A stretch of DNA of 5,916 nt, taken from NCBI GenBank assembly GCA_937864255.1, contig CALMIT010000731.1, forward strand, positions 1 to 5,916. Reading direction: 5' to 3'. The position numbers were made by a program, and so were the translations under genes. Every line of letters starts with the position of its first letter. The stretch's first letter is position 1. This DNA is from an uncultured Saprospiraceae bacterium. GTDB taxonomy: Bacteria > Bacteroidota > Bacteroidia > Chitinophagales > Saprospiraceae. Of the stretch, positions 1-5,871 are shown in pieces. The notes beneath the pieces are model-generated. The model searched no databases. It was not told the DNA's origin and saw nothing but the letters and a program-made list of their open reading frames with translations.

Positions 1-789
1 CGTTATTTCCACATCATGACCGCGATATCCGTCTTCCTCTTTTTCAAGCTGGGTTTTGATTTCCTTATGTTTCGATTTCAAACGGGTCAATTTGAAATCG
101 GCCAGTTGGAGGCTGAGTTCTTTATATTGATTTTTTAACTCAAAATAGCGCTTGGTTTTGCGCGCCTGTTGTTCGAGTGTTTTCAGGTTATTTTCTATTT
201 CAAAAAGCAGGTCTTCCACCCGTTCCAAATCCGCGTCAGTGCTTTTGAGTTTATTCAGCGTTTCGCGTTTTCTGATTTTATACTTGCTGATGCCGGCAGC
301 TTGCTCGAACATGCGCAGGCGCGAATTTTCCTTATCGTTCAAAATATCGTCCACCATTCCGAGCGCGATGATTGCGTAAGAATTGGAGCCGATGCCCGTA
401 TCCAGAAAAAGCGAAGTGATATCTTTGAGTCTGCAAGGCACGCCGTTCAGTCGGTATTCGCTGTCGCCGCTTTGATACAGCATCCGCGTGATGGTCACGG
501 TTTGAAAATCGGTGGGGAGAACGTTTTTTGTGTTTTCAAAAGTGAGCGCTACGGACGCCAGCGGCGCCGGACGGCGTTTTTTCGTGCCGTTGAAAATGAC
601 GCTGGCCATTTGGTCGAGTCGCAGTTCTTTGCTACTTTGTTCTCCCAAAACCCAGCGAATAGCATCCACCACATTGGATTTGCCCGAACCATTCGGTCCT
701 ACAATGCCAATGACATCTTCACCAAAGTGAATGACCGTTTCGTCGGCGAAACTTTTAAAGCCTTTTAATTCGAGGGTTTTCAAACGCAT
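1..789 (-). CDS. smc: Chromosome segregation protein SMC, N-terminal part (runs off left edge)
   Basis: This is the N-terminal ATPase head and the beginning of the coiled coil of SMC, the ATPase that with ScpA and ScpB forms the bacterial condensin that compacts and segregates the nucleoid. I translated the minus strand from the ATG at 789-787; 263 codons are open to the window edge. Residues 1-14 (MRLKTLELKGFKSF) are the typical SMC first strand. Walker A is GPNGSGKS at residues 31-38, followed by the conserved NVVDAIRWVLGEQS segment at 39-52 and the VIFNGTKKRRP segment at 64-74. FEQAAGISKYKIRK at 161-174 leads into heptad-like, Lys/Glu-rich sequence that should be the outgoing coiled coil. 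The hinge, second coil, signature motif and Walker B lie outside the window. The usual IEQG of the Q-loop region reads IALG here (residues 141-144). There is no clear Shine-Dalgarno sequence; a promoter element sits 6 bases upstream of the ATG. Confidence 0.97.
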   Translation of the reverse strand, partial: MRLKTLELKGFKSFADETVIHFGEDVIGIVGPNGSGKSNVVDAIRWVLGEQSSKELRLDQMASVIFNGTKKRRPAPLASVALTFENTKNVLPTDFQTVTITRMLYQSGDSEYRLNGVPCRLKDITSLFLDTGIGSNSYAIIALGMVDDILNDKENSRLRMFEQAAGISKYKIRKRETLNKLKSTDADLERVEDLLFEIENNLKTLEQQARKTKRYFELKNQYKELSLQLADFKLTRLKSKHKEIKTQLEKEEDGYRGHDVEIT

Positions 790-795
790 AGCCGG

Positions 796-803
796 CAAAG
801 GTA
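796..803 (-). promoter_or_regulatory. Bacteroidota-type -7 promoter element of smc, possibly giving a leaderless mRNA
   Basis: Read on the minus strand these bases are TACCTTTG, an exact match to the Bacteroidota -7 consensus TAnnTTTG. Only six bases (795-790) separate it from the smc ATG. Transcription in this group starts a few bases after the -7 box, so the start would fall on or next to the ATG and leave almost no 5' leader. I do not see a convincing -33 TTG element upstream; the region around 815-830 is simply AT-rich. The element itself is seen directly; its use is inferred. Confidence 0.6.
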
Positions 804-854
804 GGAATTCCTAAAAATTGATACGATCACTTCTTTTTCCCGTTTTCCGATTTT

Positions 855-876
855 TTATCCACAGGGCTGTGGAAAA
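855..876. promoter_or_regulatory. Inverted pair of DnaA-box-like sites
   Basis: TTATCCACA at 855-863 matches the classical DnaA box TTATNCACA exactly. TGTGGAAAA at 868-876 is the other-strand form TTTTCCACA, a common variant of the box. The two face each other across a four-base gap. Together they also make the perfect inverted repeat CCACAG-GG-CTGTGG (859-872), and a further copy of the outer arm, CGTTTTCC at 841-848, is complementary to GGAAAACG at 871-878. DnaA binding here could serve a control region of smc or part of a replication origin. The symmetry could equally be an operator for an unrelated dimeric regulator. Confidence 0.45.
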
Positions 877-1122
877 CGTACAAATGAGCAAATAAAGGAA
901 CTCCGAATAGTTTGAAGCCGGTTTTCATACTTCTTTTTAAAGAAAATTTTCTAAGAATACATTAAGCTTTTTAATAATGGCAAAGGAATTGTCTAATGTT
1001 TTTCAAATGTGTGGCAGCAGTTTTTGACTGATGCAGCGAACATGTTTTTCATTTTACCGTCATTACACTTCTATTCTTTTGCCTTCCGTACACAATTAAT
1101 TACATCAAATAAACTCTTGATT

Positions 1123-2613
1123 ATGCAAAAAATGACCATTGCACTCTTACTGTTAATCACTGCGCAAGTCTGGTTCGGTTGTAAAGAAAGCCAGCCCGCA
1201 GAAACATCCACTGCTCCGCCTGCCGAAGAATGGCAAAAAAATATGGCTTATAAATGGGCCGAAGTAGCCCTGCAAGGCACGGCAAACGACACAGACCGGA
1301 ATCGTCCGCGCCCGACAGTCACTTCCAGGATGCTGGCCCTGATCTGGACGTCCGTGTACGATGCCTGGACGCGCTATGACGCAAAAGCTTTGCCGATGTA
1401 TCTGACCGAGGTACCTCGTCGCCCCGCTGAAGAACACACGCTGGCGAACAAAGAAAAAGCCATCAGCTACGCCGCATACAGGACGTTGCTGGAATATTAT
1501 CCGGCAGATTCGGCGTTGTTTACCGAAAAACTGGTGGAATTTGGTTTTGATCCCAACGATACTTCGATGGATGATACTACGCCGGCCGGCATCGGCAACA
1601 AAGCCGCTGCCACCGTTATTGCGTCTCGAAGACACGACGGCTCAAACCAGGACGGCGATGAAAAAGGCTCGAATGGTGCACAATATTCCGATTATACCGG
1701 CTACAAACCGGTCAATACCGTTGACAAGTTGGTGGACATCAACCGCTGGCAACCCATCAGATTCGAAGACGGCAAGGGCGGTCATTTCGTTCCTGCCTGT
1801 CTGACGCCGCATTGGCCAAAAGTCAAGCCGATTGTTTTGGACTCCAGCGCACAATTCAGACCCATCCCTCCGCCTTACGTCGGCTCTCCGGAGTTGGAAA
1901 AAGAAGTAGCGCAGGTGCTGTCTATGAACGCCAACCTCACTTTTGAGGAAAAAGCGCTTGTGGAATTTATGCGCGACGGACCTTCGTCCGTACAACAGGC
2001 AGGCCACTGGCTGATTTTTGCGCAGTTTGTTTCGCGCCGCGATAAACATGATTTGGATCAGGACGTAAAAATGTACCTGATGGTACTTGCAGCCGCAGCC
2101 GATGCTTTTATCGCCTGCTGGGATGCAAAAATGCACTACGATTTTGCACGTCCTTTTGCCCTTGTGCGCTATTACAACAAAGGGAAAATGATAAAAGGCT
2201 GGGGCGGACCTTTCAAGGGTACGGTAGATATGAAAGGTGAAGAATGGATACCCTACAGCCCCGCTACTTTCGTATCGCCGCCTTTCCCAAGTTACGTGTC
2301 GGGACACAGCACGGTGAGCGGCGCCTGTTCGGAAATTTTGAAATTACATACCGGCAGAGATACTTTCGGACAACAGGTGAAGTTGCTGCCCGGCTGGCTT
2401 ACCGAGGTCGGTATTACAAAAGACAGCGTGGTGCTCGACCTGCCCACATTCACCGAAACTGCCGAAAAAGCAGGTATTTCGAGGGTACTGGGTGGTTACC
2501 ACATACAATCAGAAAATATCATAGGGCTGGAATTGGGTAGAAAAGTAGCCGCCGAAGTATTCAGAAGATTAAAAGCCCGGATAGAAGGAACAGAATTGGT
2601 AGCAGCCAAATAA
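1123..2613 (+). CDS. Vanadium-dependent haloperoxidase / PAP2-superfamily lipoprotein
   Basis: This gene encodes a 496-residue predicted lipoprotein. Members of this family bind vanadate and oxidise halides with hydrogen peroxide; close relatives are acid phosphatases. A short charged start, a hydrophobic run and WFGC (Cys20) form a lipoprotein signal, so it should be anchored outside the inner membrane. The vanadate pocket is complete and matches the spacing of the fungal chloroperoxidase: Trp333-x2-Lys336 and Arg343 (WDAK, then FARP), PFPSYVSGH with Ser393-Gly394-His395, and Arg454 followed six residues later by His460 (RVLGGYH). Phe388, seven residues before His395, corresponds to the phenylalanine of chloroperoxidases where algal bromoperoxidases have histidine. 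Substrate cannot be read from this. I chose ATG 1123 because the signal peptide begins there; GTG at 1009 would bury it behind 38 residues, and ATG 1132 is a close alternative. It appears monocistronic, with a terminator 25 bases downstream. Confidence 0.92.
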   Translation: MQKMTIALLLLITAQVWFGCKESQPAETSTAPPAEEWQKNMAYKWAEVALQGTANDTDRNRPRPTVTSRMLALIWTSVYDAWTRYDAKALPMYLTEVPRRPAEEHTLANKEKAISYAAYRTLLEYYPADSALFTEKLVEFGFDPNDTSMDDTTPAGIGNKAAATVIASRRHDGSNQDGDEKGSNGAQYSDYTGYKPVNTVDKLVDINRWQPIRFEDGKGGHFVPACLTPHWPKVKPIVLDSSAQFRPIPPPYVGSPELEKEVAQVLSMNANLTFEEKALVEFMRDGPSSVQQAGHWLIFAQFVSRRDKHDLDQDVKMYLMVLAAAADAFIACWDAKMHYDFARPFALVRYYNKGKMIKGWGGPFKGTVDMKGEEWIPYSPATFVSPPFPSYVSGHSTVSGACSEILKLHTGRDTFGQQVKLLPGWLTEVGITKDSVVLDLPTFTETAEKAGISRVLGGYHIQSENIIGLELGRKVAAEVFRRLKARIEGTELVAAK

Positions 2614-2638
2614 CCACAGAATTATAAATTTATTTTTC

Positions 2639-2681
2639 AAACGAAGCCGGCGACTGAGTGTAAGTCGCCGGCTTCGTTTTT
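2639..2681 (+). terminator. Rho-independent terminator of the haloperoxidase gene
   Basis: Bases 2639-2655 and 2663-2679 form a perfect 17-bp stem with a GC-rich core (GCCGGCGACT pairing with AGTCGCCGGC) and a 7-base loop GAGTGTA. The upper stem runs into five T residues (2677-2681). The minus strand reads out into TTTGAAAAAT, so it may also stop transcription arriving from the small genes on the right. Confidence 0.93.
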
Positions 2682-2691
2682 ACTTTTAGAG

Positions 2692-2841
2692 TTAATTTTT
2701 TGAATGATTGAATTGATTTTGTTTTGCTTTAGGTATTGCTCTTTTTAGTTTATTGAGATTCTTTGAATACCCTTTGCCTTGATTCCCCAAGTCTTCTCTC
2801 TTCCAACTTGAGGTGAGAAAAAAATTATTATTCAAAAACTG
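2692..2841 (-). pseudogene. Coding-like tail of unknown protein, without a start codon
   Basis: On the minus strand a frame opens after a stop at 2842-2844 and runs 49 codons to a TAA at 2694-2692. It begins 14 bases inside the end of the preceding small gene and has no ATG or GTG; the only possible start is a TTG. From about the thirteenth codon the translation looks like a real basic C-terminus (SSWKREDLGNQGKGYSKN, then LNKLKRAIPKAKQNQF). It sits in a different frame from the preceding gene. Removing one T from the run of five at the end of that gene (GTTTTTGAA) would fuse the two. It could therefore be the lost end of that protein, a remnant of a separate gene such as a toxin tip, or chance in AT-rich DNA. 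I do not recognise the family. Confidence 0.35.
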
Positions 2842-3265
2842 TTATTACTTCTTCCTTAATTATTTTGATAGAATTAATTCTGCTCATATCTATAAAAAGC
2901 TGTTTAAGCTTAGATTTTCTTTCTTTAAATGGTCCTTCATGTAGCAGTATTTTTATTTGATAAGTTGATAATTCGTAGTATTCATCTTCGTAAGAAACTT
3001 TTTTCAATAATAAATTATCTGCAAACAAACCTTGATAATGATACTCATAAGGGTTTGTCCCTGGTGACAGCAAAATACCTATTTCCCTTTCAACCCTGAG
3101 CTTAAGTTGATTAAAATCGGGTTCATCAAAATAATAAAATGCTGTTATATTCTTTTTCATTTCTTCTTTTATAGATTTATCTAAGATCGTTCCTACTACT
3201 TCTTTGACGAACTCCAAACCCTTGATTGGATACTTTTATTGATGAATAGATCGGACTTTCGTCAT
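2828..3265 (-). pseudogene. Small hypothetical protein with an in-frame stop at codon 10 (possible immunity-type gene)
   Basis: I do not recognise this protein. The natural start appears to be the ATG at 3265-3263, which overlaps the stop of the upstream gene as TAATG, a classic translational-coupling arrangement. The frame reads MTKVRSIHQ, then TAA at 3238-3236, then continues KYPIKGLEF and stays open for about 135 more codons to the TAA at 2830-2828. A single change (CAA to TAA, or AAA to TAA) explains the break. If translated, the remaining part would have to start at TTG 3217 (129 residues), which is rare in Bacteroidota and lacks a spaced Shine-Dalgarno sequence. The product is soluble, with no signal or membrane segment, rich in Lys, Glu, Ile and aromatic residues, with a YEDEYYELSTYQIKILLHE stretch. 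Base composition is far more AT-rich than in the flanking chromosomal genes. It could still be a functional shorter gene, or the stop could be a sequencing error. Confidence 0.55.
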
Positions 3266-3545
3266 TAAAATGCCGTTTGGTTTTCAGTACCTAATGCTTT
3301 TATAATTGATGCAAGTCTTTTTAAATCATAAGGAATTGCATCATCAGATTTATTAAACCTTTGGATTTCCTCTAAGTCATCCGATAGTTGTACTAATGTA
3401 ATATTTTTTGGCTCCTCATATGGGTTATAAAGTTCATCCGCAGAAATATCCCAATAAAAATCATTATTTAGTTCAATGCTCTTACCCTCACTTTCGAAAG
3501 TAAAAGCAAAGTAATCTTTTCTATTTCATCTATATTGACTTTCAT
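3265..3545 (-). pseudogene. Small acidic hypothetical protein, frameshifted near its start
   Basis: The ATG at 3545-3543, preceded by AAGG, starts MKVNIDEIEK. The frame is then lost and ends after 26 codons (the stop falls in TTGAACTAA). Another frame is open from the same place and reads KDYFAFTFESEG, then ELNNDFYWDISADELYNPYEEP, and ends in KALGTENQTAF at the TAA 3267-3265. One extra A in the run of four (plus-strand TTTT at 3517-3520) would join them into a single 93-residue acidic cytosolic protein. The body has a coherent protein-like composition, so the reading frame is convincing even though I cannot name the family. The FYWDIS...LYNPYEEP...QLSDD pattern reminds me of small Bacteroidota proteins often found beside toxin genes, but that is recollection and not a match I can verify. 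Its stop overlaps the ATG of the next gene. Confidence 0.55.
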
Positions 3546-3548
3546 ACC

Positions 3549-3602
3549 TTACTGTTTATTAATCATATTTTGAATATTACTTTTAAAAGCTTTAGGATAA
3601 GT
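3549..3602 (-). other. Possible C-terminal scrap of an upstream gene
   Basis: Between the hairpin after the barrel gene and the start of the frameshifted small gene, the minus strand has a 17-codon open stretch, TYPKAFKSNIQNMINKQ, ending in TAA only 3 bases before the next ATG. That spacing is what an operon junction would look like. A stop lies immediately upstream in frame and the DNA is very AT-rich, so this may be chance. If real, it is the last trace of a deleted gene that headed the cassette. Confidence 0.2.
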
Positions 3603-3611
3603 TTATAAAAT

Positions 3612-3633
3612 AAAAAGAGCAGCTAAAAAGCTA
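3612..3633 (-). terminator. Weak hairpin with T-run after the barrel-protein gene
   Basis: Read on the minus strand, TAGCT and AGCTG pair (five pairs, one of them G-T) across a TTTT loop, followed by CTC and TTTTTATTTT. It begins 13 bases after the stop codon of the barrel gene, which is where a terminator is expected. The stem is short, so some transcription could continue into the small genes downstream. Confidence 0.4.
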
Positions 3634-3646
3634 TCAGCAGTATTTT

Positions 3647-4294
3647 TTAAAATCGATACCTTACTCCAAGACGAAAATAAAATTCCCAGATGGGGATGGT
3701 AATTTCTACCACATTGCCATCCAGTGTATTTTCAGAAAAACGACTTTCATACATGTTGTAATTCAAGTTCAAAATAGTGAGCGGGAAGCCGGCGCTTACT
3801 GAAAAATTGTGCCCTAAAAGATATTGCACCTGCGGCTCAAGTCTGAAAAGCAGCCCAATATCTGTCTCATCAATATCGTGCAGCAGGAAAATATTTGCCG
3901 ATGTTCGCTGGTACGTGCCGTAGTATGGCGCTATTTCCAAACCTATGCTCGTTTTTAGTTTTTCGGTAGAAAATTTTTTAAAATACCTGCCGAGGTAATA
4001 AAAAACTCCCACAGAAAATGACTCGTCGGAATAGGTGAGGTATTCGTTGTTTGCCTTTTTAAAAAAGCTAAATCCAAACTGCTGGAAATACTTGTCGGTT
4101 GTTTTGAATTCAAATCCCGCCGACACGGTACGAAATTCAAAAAAGGCAAAAGGCTCCTGGCGCTGATCGGGTTTGGCGTGAGGCGCCTTGAGGTAACTTT
4201 CATAATAAACCCGAACAGCCCGGCTGCTTTCCTGGGAAAAAACGGGAGAACAAAAAGCGCAAATCAGGGCAACAAAAAGCATTATTTTTTTCAT
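3647..4294 (-). CDS. Predicted outer-membrane beta-barrel protein
   Basis: This is a 215-residue protein of no family I can name. Residues 1-20 are a Sec signal peptide (MKK start, hydrophobic core, VFS before Gln21), giving a mature protein with N-terminal Gln as is common in Bacteroidota. The rest consists of short alternating hydrophobic/polar segments rich in Phe, Tyr and Gly (for example FAFFEFRTVSAGFEF, FSVGVFYYLGRYF, TIPIWEFYFRLGVRYRF), separated by charged turns. It ends in an aromatic residue (YRF), the usual C-terminal signal recognised by the BAM machinery. The size suits a barrel of about 8-10 strands. The ATG at 4294-4292 lies 6 bases after the stop of the lipoprotein gene, so the two are almost certainly cotranscribed and perhaps translationally coupled. 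A role as partner or anchor of that lipoprotein is inference from context. Confidence 0.8.
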   Translation of the reverse strand: MKKIMLFVALICAFCSPVFSQESSRAVRVYYESYLKAPHAKPDQRQEPFAFFEFRTVSAGFEFKTTDKYFQQFGFSFFKKANNEYLTYSDESFSVGVFYYLGRYFKKFSTEKLKTSIGLEIAPYYGTYQRTSANIFLLHDIDETDIGLLFRLEPQVQYLLGHNFSVSAGFPLTILNLNYNMYESRFSENTLDGNVVEITIPIWEFYFRLGVRYRF

Positions 4295-4300
4295 CAGTCT

Positions 4301-5722
4301 TCAATATTTGATTTCAATATTTATATCGCCCAAATCATAAGTGTGCGGGCTTTCTATACAGTACTGGAGGCTCGTCCTGCCCCATTGAATAGCGTTGGAA
4401 GTATTCAAAAAATATCCTTCGTTGGTAGATGCGTCGTAAGTAAAAAACTGCGGATTCACAGCATCCGAATAATCCGTCATGACTGCTGTAAATGTGTAAG
4501 CATCATCGGGGTTTGACGCTGGCCATCCTTTTGAGATCAGCACTTCCACCGGGTATTTCAAAGGTGCGGAATCATCAAATTCAGCATTGAACAGACTGAA
4601 TTTCGGCAAAAAAATACGTCCGGCATTTTGATAAAATTTATCTTCCATGCGCAGGGAAACGATGACGTTGCTTCTGTCCAATAATTCTCCCAATCGCACG
4701 CCGATGGTAGCAATTTTGTAAGATACATAATCCGGTTTGGTAGCAAATACAACCAGCGCGTCTCTGTTTTCTTTAAAAAATTGAGTGTCGTCGGTGATGC
4801 GGGCGCCCAATGGATTTTTGAATGAAAATGACTGGAATACATTATTCAGACTATCGAGCGGAACACAATCTCTGCCGCAAGCGGCAGCACAAGCCGGCGC
4901 AAAACTGAATGGATTACAAAGATTTTTTTGCATCAAAAAAACCTCCTTTTTGGAAAATAATTTGAACTCCGTCAACTCAGGTACCGGTTTTCCAATCATT
5001 TCCAAACTGTCTAAAAAATCGGCATTGCAGTTTAAGTACTGTGGTAAAATCTCGGCGAGCTGGATACCTTTCTCATTTTCAAGGTTTTGCGTATTCAAAA
5101 GCATATAATCTTCGCTGTATTTCACGACAAGTCCGTAATAAGGCGGCATTTCGGAAGCAGGTACAAATTCGCGATAGCCCGAATGGTGATAAACTATGTA
5201 ATGAAAAAAACTGCTGTGCGGATTAGGGACAGGATTAGGCGTTTTCACATATACCATCGGAGTACTGAGTGGGCCGCCGAAGATTCCCCGAAAACCGAGA
5301 TTGTAAAAAATATCGGGAAGTTTGATGACCAGCAAAGGATCGCTGCGCAGCACCGTTTCGATAAAATCATCGCCAAACACCGCCTTGACCTCATCATCCA
5401 CGGAGCGCCTCAAAAATTCGGCGAAGGTGATGCCCGGATAAATTTCATCGAGATAATGCTGCGAAAAGACAATTTCTTCAAACATCCCGTCGCGGTTACC
5501 GAGGGATTTTTCGATAATATAATCCTTTAATGCTATTTTGGAAAGCGCGTTTGCCAAAGTCTTTCCAAAAGCCAAGCGGAGTTGGTTTCGAAACCGCGCA
5601 TCCGGCTCAAAACTTTCGGTCAATTCTGTTATGGTGAGGTTGTCAAACTGCAATCCATCCTTCCGGCAGGATAAAACAAGCGTGAGCAAAAACAAAAACA
5701 AAAACAAGATCAGGTTTTTCAT
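4301..5722 (-). CDS. Lipoprotein of unknown function with central cysteine cluster
   Basis: This gene encodes a 473-residue protein that I do not recognise. Its first 19 residues are a strongly hydrophobic lipoprotein signal rich in Leu and Phe ending in VLSC, with Cys19 the lipidation site, followed by RKDG. The mature part is mixed alpha/beta with no obvious repeat. After lipidation it retains six cysteines: C232, C269, C278, C282, C286 and C455. The group at 269-286 (CNPFSFAPACAAACGRDC) is tightly packed and could form disulphides in the periplasm or at the surface, or bind a metal. I prefer ATG 5722 to the GTG at 5728 because ATG gives the standard Met-Lys start and a GGAG lies 5 bases upstream of it. 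It is the first gene of an operon with the predicted barrel protein. Only the signal and the coding status are firm; the function is unknown. Confidence 0.88.
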   Translation of the reverse strand: MKNLILFLFLFLLTLVLSCRKDGLQFDNLTITELTESFEPDARFRNQLRLAFGKTLANALSKIALKDYIIEKSLGNRDGMFEEIVFSQHYLDEIYPGITFAEFLRRSVDDEVKAVFGDDFIETVLRSDPLLVIKLPDIFYNLGFRGIFGGPLSTPMVYVKTPNPVPNPHSSFFHYIVYHHSGYREFVPASEMPPYYGLVVKYSEDYMLLNTQNLENEKGIQLAEILPQYLNCNADFLDSLEMIGKPVPELTEFKLFSKKEVFLMQKNLCNPFSFAPACAAACGRDCVPLDSLNNVFQSFSFKNPLGARITDDTQFFKENRDALVVFATKPDYVSYKIATIGVRLGELLDRSNVIVSLRMEDKFYQNAGRIFLPKFSLFNAEFDDSAPLKYPVEVLISKGWPASNPDDAYTFTAVMTDYSDAVNPQFFTYDASTNEGYFLNTSNAIQWGRTSLQYCIESPHTYDLGDINIEIKY

Positions 5723-5763
5723 AAGCACTCCGTTTTTAGTCTATACGATTTTTAGCGCCGGTG

Positions 5764-5790
5764 CGAAGGTAAAATTTTCCGCAAGATCAA
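5764..5790 (-). promoter_or_regulatory. Candidate Bacteroidota promoter of the lipoprotein/barrel operon
   Basis: On the minus strand TACCTTCG (5771-5764) differs from the -7 consensus TAnnTTTG at one base. A TTG at 5790-5788 lies 16 bases upstream as a possible -33 element. The predicted transcript would have a leader of about 35 bases including a GGAG before the ATG at 5722. The TTG spacing is a little shorter than usual, so the match is moderate. Confidence 0.4.
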
Positions 5791-5812
5791 TGATAGGCAG
5801 CCTGTCAAACTC

Positions 5813-5868
5813 CTTCAAAAACCAAAACCGGCGCCTCACATTTGCGAGACGTCGGTTTTTGTTTGAAG
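5813..5868. terminator. Long imperfect hairpin, probable bidirectional terminator
   Basis: AAAACCG (5824-5830) pairs with CGGTTTT (5853-5859). Inside it are a G-T pair, CG/CG and, after one C-A mismatch, CTC/GAG (5835-5837 with 5846-5848) around the loop ACATTTGC. An outer arm CTTCAAA (5813-5819) pairs with TTTGAAG (5862-5868). Both strands read out into T-rich sequence (TTTTTGTTT on plus, TTTTGGTTTTTG on minus). Its place just after a possible minus-strand stop codon at 5872, and upstream of the lipoprotein promoter, suggests it ends the gene entering from the right. Confidence 0.7.
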
Positions 5869-5871
5869 AAG

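Larger units (their letters stand above)
790..1122. other. Divergent intergenic region between smc and the haloperoxidase gene
   Basis: These 333 bases hold no gene that I can support. From the left they contain the smc promoter element, an inverted pair of DnaA-box-like 9-mers, and a strongly AT-rich stretch at about 931-980. That stretch includes a perfect 12-base palindrome, AGAAAATTTTCT (941-952), and the short inverted repeat ATTAA-N5-TTAAT (961-975). For the plus-strand gene, the best -7 candidate is TTCTTTTG at 1074-1081, one mismatch from TAnnTTTG and 41 bases before the ATG at 1123, but I see no -33 partner. The bases just before that ATG are A/T-rich with no Shine-Dalgarno sequence, which is normal for Bacteroidota. 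Confidence 0.6.

Noticed and set aside
169..768. Long plus-strand open frame (199 codons) opposite smc
   Set aside because: It is antisense to an unmistakable SMC head and its translation has no coherent domain; it is a shadow frame.
941..952. Perfect palindrome AGAAAATTTTCT as an operator
   Set aside because: Short A/T palindromes are common in such AT-rich DNA and it is not repeated elsewhere in the window.
1009..1122. GTG start adding 38 residues to the haloperoxidase
   Set aside because: It would place extra residues before a clear lipoprotein signal, and no ribosome binding site supports it.
1153..2307. Two minus-strand open frames of 160 and 221 codons
   Set aside because: Both lie opposite the haloperoxidase gene, whose catalytic motifs fix the true strand and frame.
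3510..3530. Programmed ribosomal frameshift in the small gene
   Set aside because: There is no heptameric slippery sequence, stable downstream structure or stop-codon setup; a simple one-base loss explains it.
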